Origin: Eulemur rufifrons
Taxonomy: Eukaryota > Chordata > Mammalia > Primates > Lemuridae
Reading direction: 5' to 3'
Assembly: GCF_041146395.1 (NCBI RefSeq)
Contig: NC_090996.1
Location: forward strand, 32,202,738 to 32,266,737
DNA: 64,000 nucleotides
The notes under the pieces were generated by a model. The model made no database searches, was not told the origin of the DNA, and saw only the letters and a program-made list of their open reading frames with translations. The position numbers were made by a program, and so were the translations under genes. This document shows positions 22,090-33,085 of this stretch, piece by piece. Every line of letters begins with the position of its first letter. Within the stretch, counting starts at the first letter, position 1.

Positions 22090-23847
22090 CGAAAGTTATT
22101 GTCCTAGCAAAGTTGGGCTCTTAATTTTTTGTGTCCCATAACACTTTGAGAATCCGAATTTTTTTAAAAAAAGCTATGAGCCTTCTGCCCAAATAAAAAT
22201 ATTTATGCTTATAATTTTAAATATAATTTCAGAAAGCCCCCGAATTTCATCTTTGCATACCACCCAAGTTAAAAATTCCTTTGTGAGAAGAGGAAATATG
22301 AGATGATAATTTGTTTTATCTGTCCCTATCTCACCCAGACTAAACCATCTAGAAGTGGAGAAAGAAAAACTGTACCCCCGGCCCCAAAGAAAGAGACAGA
22401 TACCCCCTGACTTAGTCCTTTTTATCCCCCAAGATTATTTGTGCCTGTTTTCTTGAGATCAGAAACAGGAGGTGAATTAGCAACGATTTAAGTGGCGGTT
22501 GTTTACACATAGGCTATTATGTGTCACTATGTTACTATGTGTAACTATGTTACTACTATGTGTCGAGTTACTAAACCCAATTATTGATACCAAGTAGCCA
22601 AACAAGTCTGTGGGAATTCTCTCATCCCTCCAGAAAGAAAACCAAGCAAAGAAAAAATTAAAAATTAAACATCATGCTAGAACGGAGGGCTACACAAGGT
22701 GCCACCTAAAAACATTTTCAAGTCTGAAACACGTGTCCCCTCCCCAGAGCAGCCTGGTCTTGATGCTTTTATGATCAGAAGTTACTTCTGGAAGTCTCGG
22801 ATGGTCCACGTTCCCTTCTCTTTCAAGTTTTCTCACCTGCCCCATGCTGAGAAATGACACAGTTCCAGGAATGTCCCACAGCTTCTCAGTGTCCTTTGCT
22901 GGGGGAATTGTGGCGGCTCCCACTGTATACGGAGCATTTTGTTTCACCCTCGGTTGGCTGCCTCATGGGGTTTTAAAGGGAGAGGATTAATTTTTGGTAG
23001 GGGGAGAGAGATGTTGCAAGAAAAACAATAACATACAAGAGAACAGTGTATGCAAAGTGCCTGGGGAACAGAAGCATTCCTCAGGTGCCCAATTATGGTT
23101 AGGAAATAGGATATTAACTCCAAATGCTTTACGAATAGACGTTTCTTCCTATCCATCAAGTACTTTTCTCAGAGTCACTGAAAAATAAGCTAATACCTCA
23201 TGATAAGCCTGCCTCTTTGCAAAGCGTAATCCTTCTTCTCGGCCCAAAAAGGCACCGTGTAATAAGGATGGCAAATAAATTTCATTTCACACAGTGATTC
23301 GGATTGGCTGGCAGTACACACCGAACGTGATGCATCGAGGATTCTAAGGAAGCCCGGCTGACGAGGGGGGCAGGCACTGATTATCGAAGTCGGCCACGTG
23401 TGGGGGCCTACGTGGCTGCGGCCTCCCACTGGCCATCGTGATGGACAGCGTCACCGAGGACTCAAGGACAATGCATGAATAGGAAACTGGATAATATGTC
23501 AGCCGGGCTAGAGTTGTGAACATGATTTTTTATAAGTCTATTTCACCAGATAATTTTTCAAGGACGTTTCAAGACCACATTTCAAAAGACAAAGTCCTGG
23601 TGGGGACGTTACTGGGATCGGATGGAGCATGAACGTGGCTTAAGTAACACCATCTTGTTTCTTCCCTGACTGGTGTCGGCAGCAAGGGGCAGCCCATCTG
23701 TTCCGCCCTTGGGAAGGAACCAAATGAGCGTCCCTTGGCCGGGACAGCTGAATGGAAGATGCTCTGACATACATCGGCCACAATGTGTGTCCAAACCTCT
23801 ATCTCTGGTGTTATGTGTGCCCGGAGCACATTTTGCTTTTCGTCTAA
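22090..23847. other. Unique DNA, no gene seen
   Basis: Contains an 18-bp tandem duplication at 22518-22553 (unit tatgtgtcactatgttac, one mismatch in the second copy) and a modestly CpG-rich stretch near 23320-23460. No gene or RNA gene recognised. Confidence 0.4.
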
Positions 23848-24018
23848 GCCTGTGGTTTCCAACAGTGGGCAACCCCCTCCCCAGGGATACGTGGCAAAAT
23901 CTGAAGATGTCTTTGGTTGTCGTGGGTGGGTAAAGAAGGAGCCATTGGCATCTAGTAAGACCAGGGATGGTGCCACACATCCCACACTGCATAGGACAGC
24001 CCCGTACGACAGGTGCAA
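23848..24018 (+). mobile_element. MER20-like hAT element (diverged)
   Basis: tgtggtttccaacagtgggc, gaagatgtctttggttgtcg, attggcatctagtaagacca, gggatggtgccacacatccc, actgcataggacagcccc follow the MER20 order. Older-looking than the second copy at 48.05 kb. Confidence 0.75.
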
Positions 24019-24064
24019 CAGTGCAATAGAGTTGAGATTTCACAGTGCAATAGAGTTGAGATTA
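24019..24064. repeat. 24-bp tandem duplication
   Basis: cagtgcaatagagttgagat occurs at 24019 and again at 24043, a period of 24 bases. It lies at the right end of the MER20 copy and may have arisen by replication slippage. Confidence 0.85.
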
Positions 24065-24129
24065 AATCTCGTGTTAGTCAATGACACGGCCTCTGCTGTT
24101 GAAGACACAGCACAGCAGAAAAACTCAGT

Positions 24130-24340
24130 GGCTGAGCTGGGGACCCCGAGTGTGAACCCAGCCCTGACCACCCACCATGCATCCCTAAGTAAAGCAGGCG
24201 TGTTCCCTCGGCCCCGACATCCCTATCTCCGAAACAGGGATGAGAGCGGGGTCTACGGCACAGGGTTGTTCTGAGGACAAAGATGTGAAAATGTAATTAA
24301 AGCTCTTCACAAAGTGCTTGGCAGATGGAAAGTGTTAGCA
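24130..24340 (+). mobile_element. Possible MIR fragment
   Basis: atccctatctccgaaacagg, gatgagagcggggtctacgg, gggttgttctgaggacaaag and cacaaagtgcttggcagatg fit the distal MIR order, strongly diverged. Confidence 0.4.
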
Positions 24341-24376
24341 AAAAAAAGCAGCAATGACAAGAACTGCAAAACATTC

Positions 24377-24761
24377 TGCTGTGGTTTGAATGTTGGTTGG
24401 TGTCCCCTCCAAAATTCACGCTGAAACTTAAGCCCCAATGAAACCGCATCAAGAGGCGGGGCCTGGAGGAGGTGATCAGGCCGTGAGGGCTCCACCCTCA
24501 CGGATGGGATGAGAGCCTTATAAGAAGGTGGAGAAAACTAGTCAGACCCTTTAGCCCATACGCCTTCCGACTTCCGCCAGGTGAGGATGCAGCAACAAGG
24601 TGCCATCTCTGGAGCAGAAGGAACAGCCCTTACCAGACACTAAATTTGCCGGCACCTTGACCTTGGACTTGCTGGCCTTCTCAACTGCAAGAAATAAATT
24701 GCTGTTCTTCATAAATTACCCAGCCTAAGGTATTTCATCCTAGCAGCACAACCTAAGACAC
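24377..24761 (+). mobile_element. MaLR LTR (MLT1A/MSTD-like)
   Basis: tgctgtggtttgaatgttgg, gtgtcccctccaaaattcac, gaggcggggcctggaggagg, ccaccctcacggatgggatg, aggtgaggatgcagcaacaa, cttaccagacactaaatttg, cttgaccttggacttgctgg, gaaataaattgctgttc, ending acctaagaca. A complete-looking solo LTR. Confidence 0.8.
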
Positions 24762-24934
24762 ACTCCAACAGGTAAACAACAGTCACACACCTGGCATCAT
24801 ATGCAGCCAAATCATAACCAGACCCATGACACCTTCACCTGGTTCTAAGCACCACTCACCCCCCAGGATGTAAGGGCAGAGGTCAGCCAGAGCATCAGGC
24901 TTGGCAGCGTCTGTGAAAATTAAAGGCAGGTATC

Positions 24935-25445
24935 CCTTGACTCAACAATTTCGCTTCTACGCATTTATCCTGCAAACTCACAAGGGTGGGAAATGGTGAT
25001 AGGCCAAGATGTTCTACGTAGCACTTTAATAACAAAATATTGGAAATAACATAAATATCCACCAACAGGAGACCAAGTAAAGAACAGAGTAAATGTGTGC
25101 AATAGAATACTACATCCACTAACAATAAATATATATACACATATGTGTGTATACATACATATACATTATGTATACACATACGCATACCTACTGATATGGA
25201 ATGATCCCTAAAACATACCCTCACATTTAAAAAAAAAAAAAAAAAAAAAAGAGCCAAGAGTAGAACTATGCATCTCACATGCTATCTTGTGTGTTGGTGT
25301 AAATGTCTGTGTAAATATTCGTACATGTAAATCACGTATCTATGAAAGAATGCATGAGGCAGGTGGAAGTGAGATCTATTCTCTGCATCCTCTTGCCTTT
25401 TTTGAGTATTATGCCATTTAATCTAAACTATTAAATAAAGTAAAG
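24935..25445 (+). mobile_element. Old L1 LINE 3' end
   Basis: gactcaacaatttcgcttct, catttatcctgcaaactcac, aaaatattggaaataacata, tgtgcaatagaatactacat match L1M ORF2-end sequence. Inside are a TA/TG-rich microsatellite (about 25126-25188) and a 22-base poly(A) run at 25229-25250. Confidence 0.65.
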
Positions 25446-25499
25446 CATCAAATATGCCCTGTTACCTACATCATTCCCTGCCCTACTTCTTTCGCACTT

Positions 25500-25840
25500 G
25501 ACTTTTGTAAATGCTAACAAATTATCCCTTGCTTAAAATGAATAATTTTGAATACTTTGGTCAAATCATTTTCTGGAGGGATGCCCTCATTTTTAATCCA
25601 AACAATGTCTGCAGAGGAGCTATTAGCACGCAGTTTGCTGTGCTCACAACAACGGGGAAAACTGCAAGAGGTTCTCATCGTAGGCAACAAATCACAAGGC
25701 TGTGCCCGACCTCCCCCCTCCTTCCTTCGCAAACTCCAGCTTTCAAATAAAGAGCTGTATCAATTAGCAGAGCCAGTCGGCTCTCAGAAGCTGAGCTGGA
25801 TCCTGGGCTATTATTAGTTTCTGAACAATGGCTGGGAGAA
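25500..25840. other. Candidate conserved noncoding block
   Basis: Repeat-free sequence with homeodomain-like words (gaataattttgaatac, gtatcaattagcagagcc, ggctattattagtttc). No coding potential. Assigned only on sequence texture. Confidence 0.25.
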
Positions 25841-26089
25841 AAGGGAGAAAGGAAAAAAAAAAACTTGCACTAGGCTTTGAATTTTGAAACCACTATTCTA
25901 GGAAAAGACAAAATTATGTTACACATTTAGATGATATAGAGGATTCACCTTGTGAAATAAGTTCTGCTGGTCTTCCCTCAAAACCTAAAAAATGTCACTT
26001 CATGGTCTCTTAATTTATGACTGTAAGAGAATATACTTGTGTTTCTTTTGCTACTGAAAATAAAGTTAAAAGGAAAAAAAAAAAAAAAT
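25841..26089. other. Unannotated DNA with A-rich runs
   Basis: Short poly(A) stretches near 25853-25863 and 26074-26088; nothing else recognised. Confidence 0.4.
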
Positions 26090-26480
26090 CAAATGGCAAG
26101 GGCACACTGACATCTGCTGGCATTTCATAAACTTTTTTCAAGACAAGCATTTGTTCCACACACTGGTCTCTATTTATTCTCACGCACTGAGGCACATCCG
26201 TGGCCTAACAAATTATTATTCCCCCAGAAGCTCCCCCAAATTATGTAAAGAGAAGATCATCAAGGAATGAAAGCTCGAGAGCCTCTTTCTGCCTCGAGCG
26301 GACCCCTCCTTTCAGTAAAGCAATCTGGAGCTCTACAGAATGAATAATTTTATCTTTTTTTTTTTTTCAATAAGTAGAAGAGTTGGGTTAGAGGCAAATT
26401 AAATTCTGGGAGCTGTTTCCCCTGCATTTATTTCTGTAAATGGCAATTCCACCAATCCCTGTCTCAAAATGGTGACGGAA
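26090..26480. other. Candidate conserved noncoding block
   Basis: Repeat-free, noncoding, with clustered words such as gcacactgacatctgctggc, ccgtggcctaacaaattatt, cagaatgaataattttatc, ggcaaattaaattctggg and gtaaatggcaattccaccaa. The dense TAAT/ATTA cores resemble developmental enhancers. Confidence 0.35.
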
Positions 26481-27059
26481 TGAGGGACACCGAGAGGCGG
26501 CACCTACCTGTGCGAGAACAAGGAAACTAAAACTGAACGCTCCTTTCCCCAGACCAGCGGGAAAGGAGGAAGCTCAGGACTGAGGAAGCAGCAGGCCTGA
26601 AAAAGTGGATTAGAAAGTGAGGACACCCACAATGCAAACTGAAGGAAAGGGACAAAACGGTCTCTATTTTGCAAAAATAAAATAAAATAAAATAAAAATC
26701 CTTGAAAACAGACTCTGAAATGCTAAAGTCCCAAAAGCAATTCCCAGATTTTAAAAAATCTGATAGTGACATGGAACCAACCAGGGAACAATTAAGGGTG
26801 GACTAAGGTGAACAAAAGAGCTTCATTTGCTCATTCAACTGCATGGATACTGTGAGGATACGTCCACAATGCTGGGGTCCGGCTCTGCCTCCTATGAGCT
26901 GTCACTCACTGAACAGTCCACGTGCACACAAAGGGTGAGTCCAGCGGGCAGACACGAGGGGAGACAGAGCTGTACCGTGCACACGTAATGAGCAGAGTGC
27001 CCAGCGGCACTGCTCCTCCGTCTCAGGGGCGCCCTACTGCCCCTTGCTCCTCCTCTTCC
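26481..27059. other. Unannotated unique DNA
   Basis: Contains a small AAAAT pentanucleotide repeat at about 26674-26697. No gene recognised. Confidence 0.4.
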
Positions 27060-27065
27060 TCCTGC

Positions 27066-27157
27066 AGCACAGGGGCACACACACGCACGTGCACTCACAC
27101 AGGCACACGAGCGCACACGTCCACGCACGCACACGCACACGCACACACACACACATG
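27066..27157. repeat. CA/CG-rich alternating repeat
   Basis: Impure CA tract with frequent CG and GCAC interruptions. It is largely alternating purine-pyrimidine, with Z-DNA potential. Confidence 0.85.
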
Positions 27158-27339
27158 GCCTTCCCCCAGGTGCTCCCTGCAGCTCACTCTTGCACCCGTC
27201 TTCAGTCCGTGAGTGAGGAATGGTCGGAGTCGAGATCTCGCCCATCTCAGAGAGAAAGGGCCCCAGGCACGCTGGCTGCCCTGCCGCTCTCGGGACGGGC
27301 ACAGCCGTCTCCTTCCTCCCCTGGGCTCTGAACACACTG

Positions 27340-27715
27340 CTGCCTCTGCCCACCACGGTGCCTTCCCCTCTCCCCCTGCGGACAGCCCGGTCCTTCTCAT
27401 TCTTCCAGCCTCAGCTTCAATGTAACCTAATGTCTCTCCTTGGAGACCCTTCCCTGACCTTCCTGCCTAATAAGGTCACCCACCCTTTTATTACGTGAAT
27501 GCCCCATTTTGTTCCCATCTTAATACTTATGATTAGGTAATTCTATTGTCCTTCTATCTGCTTTCATATGCAGCGTCGGGCTCTCCCACCAGAGCAGAAG
27601 CTTCATGAAGCAGAGATGGTGTCACTCTCGGTCGACACAACATCCCAGTGCAACACCACCAGTGCCTGGCCCACAGTGTGAGCTGGAACATGTTTGCTGA
27701 ATACATGACCAAAGC
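27340..27715 (+). mobile_element. L2 LINE 3' end
   Basis: cttcaatgtaacctaatgtc, tccttggagacccttccctg, accagagcagaagcttcatg, aagcagagatggtgtc, accagtgcctggcccacagt, tgtttgctgaatacatgacc fit the L2 3' region in order. Confidence 0.65.
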
Positions 27716-28016
27716 AATAAATTACCCAATAAAAGTGAATCTATATAGCATTGGTGGTGCTCCAGGAAAAAAAAAATTATAGAGAAAAATAAGAAAAAAT
27801 GTCCAAGAACACTGCTGGGACTCAAAATCATATTCCTTTTACTCCAGGTCTAGTCTAGCCCAAGACACTAAGCACAGAACTACATTGTCTCATTTTCCAG
27901 GGTTTCTGGTGTTTTAAAGGGCTTTAGTTATTTGTCCCTTCTGATTTCTACCTATCTTATATACCTCTATATTACTCACATATGTAATACTAAGTATTTA
28001 ATATTACAAAGGTAGG
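27716..28016. other. Unannotated AT-leaning DNA
   Basis: No gene or clear repeat recognised. Confidence 0.4.
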
Positions 28017-28155
28017 GAAATTTTATTTTATTTTTTGTAGAAACAACATCTCCCTATGTTGCCCAGGCTGGTCTCAAACTCCTGGGTTCAAGAGATCTTC
28101 CTGCCTCAACCTCCCAAAGTGCTGGGATCACAGGTGTAAGCCACTGCACCTGGCC
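28017..28155 (-). mobile_element. Monomeric Alu (FLAM-type), antisense
   Basis: T-rich start, then ctatgttgcccaggctggtc, tcaaactcctgggttcaaga, ctcaacctcccaaagtgctg, gggatcacaggtgtaagcca, ctgcacctggcc. This is a single left-monomer-type Alu unit in reverse orientation. Confidence 0.9.
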
Positions 28156-29049
28156 AGTATTTTCTAAAATGAAACATAGTAAGATAAATTCCAGTAAGAA
28201 GTGAAAATTAAACTGAGGGTAGGGAAGTAAAATAGAGTCAAAAGTGGGGTCAATATGCAAAATCCATGCTATCAAATCCTATTTCCTGCCATGACTAGAC
28301 TGTGAAATCAGCTCTGAGCCTCCTGGCAGGCTTTGTGAAAAGGGAAACATGAACAGTTATTTCACTGAGAGTGTCTGGTGAATACACACCAATTAGTGCC
28401 TCCAAAAGGACAAACTCTTTCTGATCCTGAAACCTGAGACAACAGCAAGAGCCGAGAGAGCCCCCAAAATATCATCACGGACGGTGAGAGCTGGGAGTGT
28501 GAATGCTACATAGCTTGGGTGTCTTTTTGGGCCCCTTATTTGTTTCCAATAATATTACGTTTATTTTTACTTCAAGTATTAGGCCCCACTGTAACAATTC
28601 TTAAACTTTCATCTAAATGGTCTATTCTTTTTCTGTGTGCATATAAATAAAAATAAAATCTATTTTTTAAAATCTGGCAGCAAATGGCTCTCTTTAACGT
28701 TTCTCATGATAAACAGAGAGCGCCAAAGCATAATTCAATAGAACCACGTTTACGGAGGGAGACAGACGGTTCCTCAAACTCATTAGGTACTTTCAAAGGT
28801 CATTTTAAATTCACACAGTCAGAACCTATACAAGTGTCATGTGTGAGATGAACAAAATTCACTAGGAAGCCAAGCATCTTTCTAAGATCCACAGGCACAC
28901 TACCTACTAAACCTTTTGCATCAAACACTCTTGGAGTGAGGAGCTCTTGTCTGAATATCGCAAGGTAAACAAATGGACCAGGAGTGACTGCTCTGAGAAG
29001 TCTACGTGATTGCTGCCTGATTCAACTTGCTCTGGAGCATCAGTCCTTG
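28156..29049. other. Unique DNA, part possibly conserved noncoding
   Basis: No gene. The stretch 28660-28870 (words such as caaatggctctctttaacgt, gataaacagagagcgccaaa, gtactttcaaaggtcatttt) is repeat-free and could be a conserved element; the evidence is weak. Confidence 0.3.
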
Positions 29050-29200
29050 GAGAGAGAGGCCAAATCACCTGCCTTTGAAGCGACGAGGAAATGGAGGCTA
29101 AGAGAGGGGCAGAAACTTGCCCAAGGTCACACAGCTAGAAGGCGGCAGAATCGGGACCCACAAGTTAGGTGTGTCGGGCTCCAAAGCCTTTGTCCTCCTG
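29050..29200 (-). mobile_element. MIR SINE fragment
   Basis: gaggaaatggaggctaagag, agaaacttgcccaaggtcac, acagctagaaggcggcagaa are the reverse complement of the MIR core. Confidence 0.65.
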
Positions 29201-29610
29201 CACCTTGGCTCTCAGGGAGTTTGGTCTTCTCAAAGCTTTCCCGAGTCCAGAATAACTCCAACAGCTTAGGTCAGTGTGCATCACCTTAAAAGCAAGATCT
29301 TATTTAACCAGCATTCCACCTGCTGTTGTTCAGACTGACCAACCTCCCCAAATCGGAAACAAGAAACCCTCCCATGAAGAGCCTCATGTTTCTAAAGAGT
29401 GGTAGAACCGTGCCCTTTTTTCTCCCCAAGGCAACTCCTGAAATTTCCCTAACCGGGAAAGACGAGAACGATTTCCATCCATTTTGGAGTTCCTGCAAGC
29501 ACACTCTCCTTCATCCCGTCGGCCTTTGCAATCAGCAGCGACCTGAGCTGGACCCCGCTTTCTAAGGATGCAGAAGGGAAAGACATGTTCTTCACAACGC
29601 CCTGACGGTG
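29201..29610. other. Unannotated unique DNA
   Basis: No gene or clear repeat recognised. Confidence 0.4.
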
Positions 29611-29613
29611 AGC

Positions 29614-29662
29614 CACGCCGCGGGCGTATATAAGAGGCTCACTCCGGAACACAGGCAATGAC
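29614..29662 (+). promoter_or_regulatory. Candidate TATA-box core promoter
   Basis: TATATAAG at 29627-29634 is preceded by a GC-rich cgccgcgggcg and followed by aggctcactccgg. A start site would be expected about 30 bases downstream, near 29657. An ATG at 29658 opens a 103-codon frame of unknown type that I do not defend as coding. Only the motif is seen; use as a promoter is inferred. Confidence 0.3.
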
Positions 29663-29779
29663 CCCAGAATCAAGACAGGGGGCTTGTCCCAAGGGAAGCA
29701 AACCCCCAGCTCGCGCCCCTGGAGATCTGGCCAGGGCTCCTGATGCTGAATCAGCCCTCTCAATACCCTGCTCCGTCAC

Positions 29780-29985
29780 TTTTCATAACGAGTCTAATAA
29801 ATTAGTGTTTCTCTCTGCCAATCAATCAGAGCCGGTGCATATGGCTGCTGTCAGCAGTCCTCTGCAGGCGGAACTGCACACAGAGACTCAAGTTTGTCAG
29901 CTCTCTGCCCGTGCATTTGCAGCTATGCTGGGTTCTCCCCTTTCACTCTCAATTTATCACCTCGGTTAGAGTCAAGGGGAAAATG
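29780..29985. other. Candidate conserved noncoding block
   Basis: Repeat-free sequence directly downstream of the TATA-like site, with words such as tctgccaatcaatcagagcc (CCAAT-like), gtgcatatggctgctgtcag, gtgcatttgcagctatgctg and ctctcaatttatcacctcgg. Confidence 0.3.
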
Positions 29986-30084
29986 TAGGAATCACATTCC
30001 GGAGCCAATTCTGCTGCCTAGAGGGATTGCGAAATTCTAGCAACAAACAACGATAATAATGATATCATTATTATTAAATGATAA

Positions 30085-30365
30085 CATTAATGGTTATTAT
30101 CAGAGCGAGCACCATGACTCCTACATACACGGAACACACACTATATACCGGACGCTTTGCTAAAATAATTTGCAAGGCTGATTAATCGTCCAACTGACCC
30201 TACAACATAGGAATAATTATTATCTCCATTGATAGGGGCAGACTGAGGTGTAGAGAGCTTGAGGAAAGCCAAAGGTTATGGAGCTAGAATGTGAGGGACC
30301 TGGGGTCTCAACCCAGACAGTCTCATTCTGAAATTTTAACCATCACCCTGCACTGCTTCCTGCCT
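30085..30365 (-). mobile_element. MIR SINE
   Basis: Reverse-complement MIR order: gaacacacactatataccgg, acgctttgctaaaataattt, aataattattatctccattg, ggggcagactgaggtgtaga, gagcttgaggaaagcc, ctcattctgaaattttaacc. Confidence 0.75.
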
Positions 30366-30429
30366 TCTCATGGCTCCTCTGCTATTCCTCTTGTATCCAA
30401 CATGCCCTCTTGGCACAGGGCAGGGGAGG

Positions 30430-30580
30430 GAAGCAAAGGGGCTCTGAAAGCAGCTGGTTGAGCCTGCAACCTACCTTTGCCACGTAATCATCAGGCCTCA
30501 GTTCTACCATCTGTAAAATGGGCGCAATAAAGGGTTTGCAATGAAGAGTTAAGAGAGCACAGAAGGAGATCCCAAAATGT
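30430..30580 (+). mobile_element. MIR fragment
   Basis: ggcctcagttctaccatctg, taaaatgggcgcaataaagg fit the central MIR part in plus direction. Confidence 0.5.
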
Positions 30581-31230
30581 GGTGGCCATGAGGGTCCTCG
30601 TGATGACACTAAGAAGACGATTCTGAAAACCTTAAGTCCACACCCTCATCTCTGATAATCTGTATTCTAAAATTCACAGAAAAGAGACATCGACATCTCA
30701 AGGAAAGACAGAACTAGCAATGAGCAAGGTGATTGTGCAAGTTCCTCCGTGATGCTGGCAAAGGTCTAATTTTGTTCTCAGAAGACATGAAGAGGGAAGT
30801 GGATTCAGGTGACGGTGATCAGACGGAGGAGCTTGCATGCCACACGCTGAGCGGTCCTCAGAGCAGCTCCAGCCTTGAGTGCCCCATGCCCAAGGACTGC
30901 CTGCAGCCAGACAGGTGGCCCGAGTACCCTCTTCAAAATGACACTCAGAGCACGAGCCTAGAGACAGGGACCAGAGACGCTCTGGGCAGCCTGGGGCCTT
31001 AGGGCTCCAAGGAGAGAAACAGCAAAACAAGGGCCAGATAGCACCAGTGCAGGCCTCCAGGGAGGCTCATATACAACGATAAAGTGAAACAAGTGCCTTG
31101 TTTTCCTTGGGTGGCTCTAATGGGCTCAGCATCACATGTCACAGCAACTCAAGTTCAGCAGCAAGACCTCCCTAACCACAGCACACATGGCCTCCCACCT
31201 CCCTGGTGTCTTGCAAAGGCAGCAAAAGAG
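30581..31230. other. Unannotated unique DNA
   Basis: Small frames only; no recognised gene or repeat. Confidence 0.4.
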
Positions 31231-31400
31231 GCTAGGTGTGCAGCGATTAGCACCGTGGGCTGTGTGCTCTGACTGCCTGGGTCAACCTCCTGCCACGGTG
31301 TCCTTGGACAAATTGCTTAACACCTGCGTGCACTTCACTATCTATCTGCAAAATGGGTATTTGATGAAAAGAAACAACCTCAAAACATGCCGAAAGCAGC
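31231..31400 (+). mobile_element. MIR SINE
   Basis: tgtgctctgactgcctgggt, caacctcctgccacggtgtc, cttggacaaattgcttaaca, cctgcgtgcacttcactatc, atctgcaaaatgggtatttg follow MIR in plus direction. Confidence 0.75.
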
Positions 31401-31419
31401 AGATGGTATCACCCGTTAT

Positions 31420-31800
31420 CTCCACCTGGAGCCTGTGCTCTGTGCTGTGCACTGCACTAGATGCCAGGGACCCAGCACCGTCCGAGCAGGTGTGTGCATG
31501 ATCTACCTGGAGTTTACTGTCCAGAGGAGGGAGAGAAAAAGGATAAAACAGTCAGTCACTCCAGTAACTGTAAAATACCCCTGAGATGATGGTAAAGAAG
31601 GAAAATCCACACAGGGAAACAGGGAGGGTTTCCCTGGGCCCAGGACTTTGGAGCTGTAACCTGAAGGATGAGTAGCGAGTGAGCAAGGTGAACTGGTGGG
31701 AGGTGGGGGAGGTGGGCACGTGCCAGAATGACACAGCACGGTCCACAGCCACGTAGGTAGAGTGCTGGGCACAGCGTGTGCTGTGTAGGAAGTGTTCAAG
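31420..31800 (-). mobile_element. L2 LINE fragment
   Basis: Plus-strand words ctgtgcactgcactagatgc, ggagtttactgtccagagga, gagggtttccctgggcccag, aacctgaaggatgagtagcg and the following text are the reverse complement of the L2 3' region. Confidence 0.6.
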
Positions 31801-32589
31801 CCATGTGAATTCATTAGCATCATCCTGGCATATATAAAGGGCAATAATCGAGTTCCAGGATTGCAGATAAAGAGACAGGCTCCAGGGACAACGTGGGAGG
31901 AAAGTCGGATTGTCCAGATGTCCAAACTGTCCATCAAACCATATCTCCACCTTCCAAGGCCAGGGGAGCCTCTGAAGACGGACAGTGTCAGCTGCACTCA
32001 GAGATCTCCCTAAGCAACTCACCTCTCTGTCATGTCAGTGTCTGCCCACACCTGGCCCACACCTACCAAGGCCACCTGCCATGGCCACACCACTCTGAAA
32101 GGGAACTTACCTGCACAGACGATCCACAAGGAGGATCTGTGCACAGCTGTTCTCAGGAACTCCCAGGAGAGGTGGCAGCCAAGGCGAGGAACAGCTGTGG
32201 GAGGGGGTGCCGCCTCTTTGAAGGGACACCCCAGAGGAAGAGCAGCTAAGTAGGCTAAGGCACACAGACGCATCCTCCCAGGGTCTTCCGCCCACGCACC
32301 ACGAGCATTACCGAGGAACAAGGCTCTTTTTCCCTATAAACTAATCTCTCTTCCTGAATGGAAAATTTTTGTCTAGGCCCACAGAGGAGGTGGGGAGAAA
32401 TAAAGTTTAATCTTTTAGATGTTATAAGGCTTACCTCTGCACATGCCACTAAGCCCGCAGACCAGACTTGGCTGTGGAGATGACTTGGAACTTTGAGAAA
32501 AGAGCTGGCTGGCCAGGAAGACATGCTTGTTTATTTATTCATCTCGAAGACATCTAACAATTTTCCCATAATGTTTAAGCCATAAATAT
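31801..32589. other. Unannotated unique DNA
   Basis: Moderately GC-rich with overlapping small frames on both strands. No recognised gene or repeat. Confidence 0.4.
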
Positions 32590-33085
32590 AGCATGGAATG
32601 TCTCTGTATGAAACCTTCCAATGGCTTCCCCTTAGAATAAAATGCAACTCCGTCTCAGGCCTCAAGAGCCGATAGGACCACACTTCATCTATACAATTTT
32701 ATCACTGTCCCCACCTCTGGGCCTTTGCATGTGCTGGTCCCTCTCTCTGAAACACGCTTCATGCAGATCAGCATCCTAGAAAGAGGCTCCATCAAGGTCT
32801 GCAAGGATGATCCATACATGTCAGCTACTTCTTTTCACGTGGGTCTCAGATCAAATCTCTCCTCCTTGAAAAGTCCCCCCAAGTCGCTATCATATTGCCA
32901 TGTTACCATTTTTGTAACCTTTGCCATTATTCTTATAAAAGTATATTTCCATATCTTGCCTATGTCTGGTTTCCTCTGGGACAACAGGAACTCTGAGAAG
33001 GCAAAGTTCTCCTCTGCCTTGTTCGCCTAGCACGGGGTCTAACATGCCATATGTTCAGAACGAACATTTATTGAGTTAGCCACCC
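32590..33085 (+). mobile_element. L2 LINE 3' end
   Basis: aaaccttccaatggcttccc, gcctttgcatgtgctggtcc, ctctctctgaaacacgcttc, ggtctcagatcaaatctctc, ctccttgaaaagtcccccca, gacaacaggaactctgagaa, then gaacgaacatttattgagtt. Diverged but in consistent order. Confidence 0.7.

Noticed and set aside
26480..27340. Possible second CpG island around the CA/CG-rich repeat
   Set aside because: CpGs are concentrated in the microsatellite and scattered otherwise; no promoter motif or sustained CpG density.
28054..28275. Small minus-strand frame with an Alu-typical peptide
   Set aside because: Translation of an antisense Alu monomer, not a gene.
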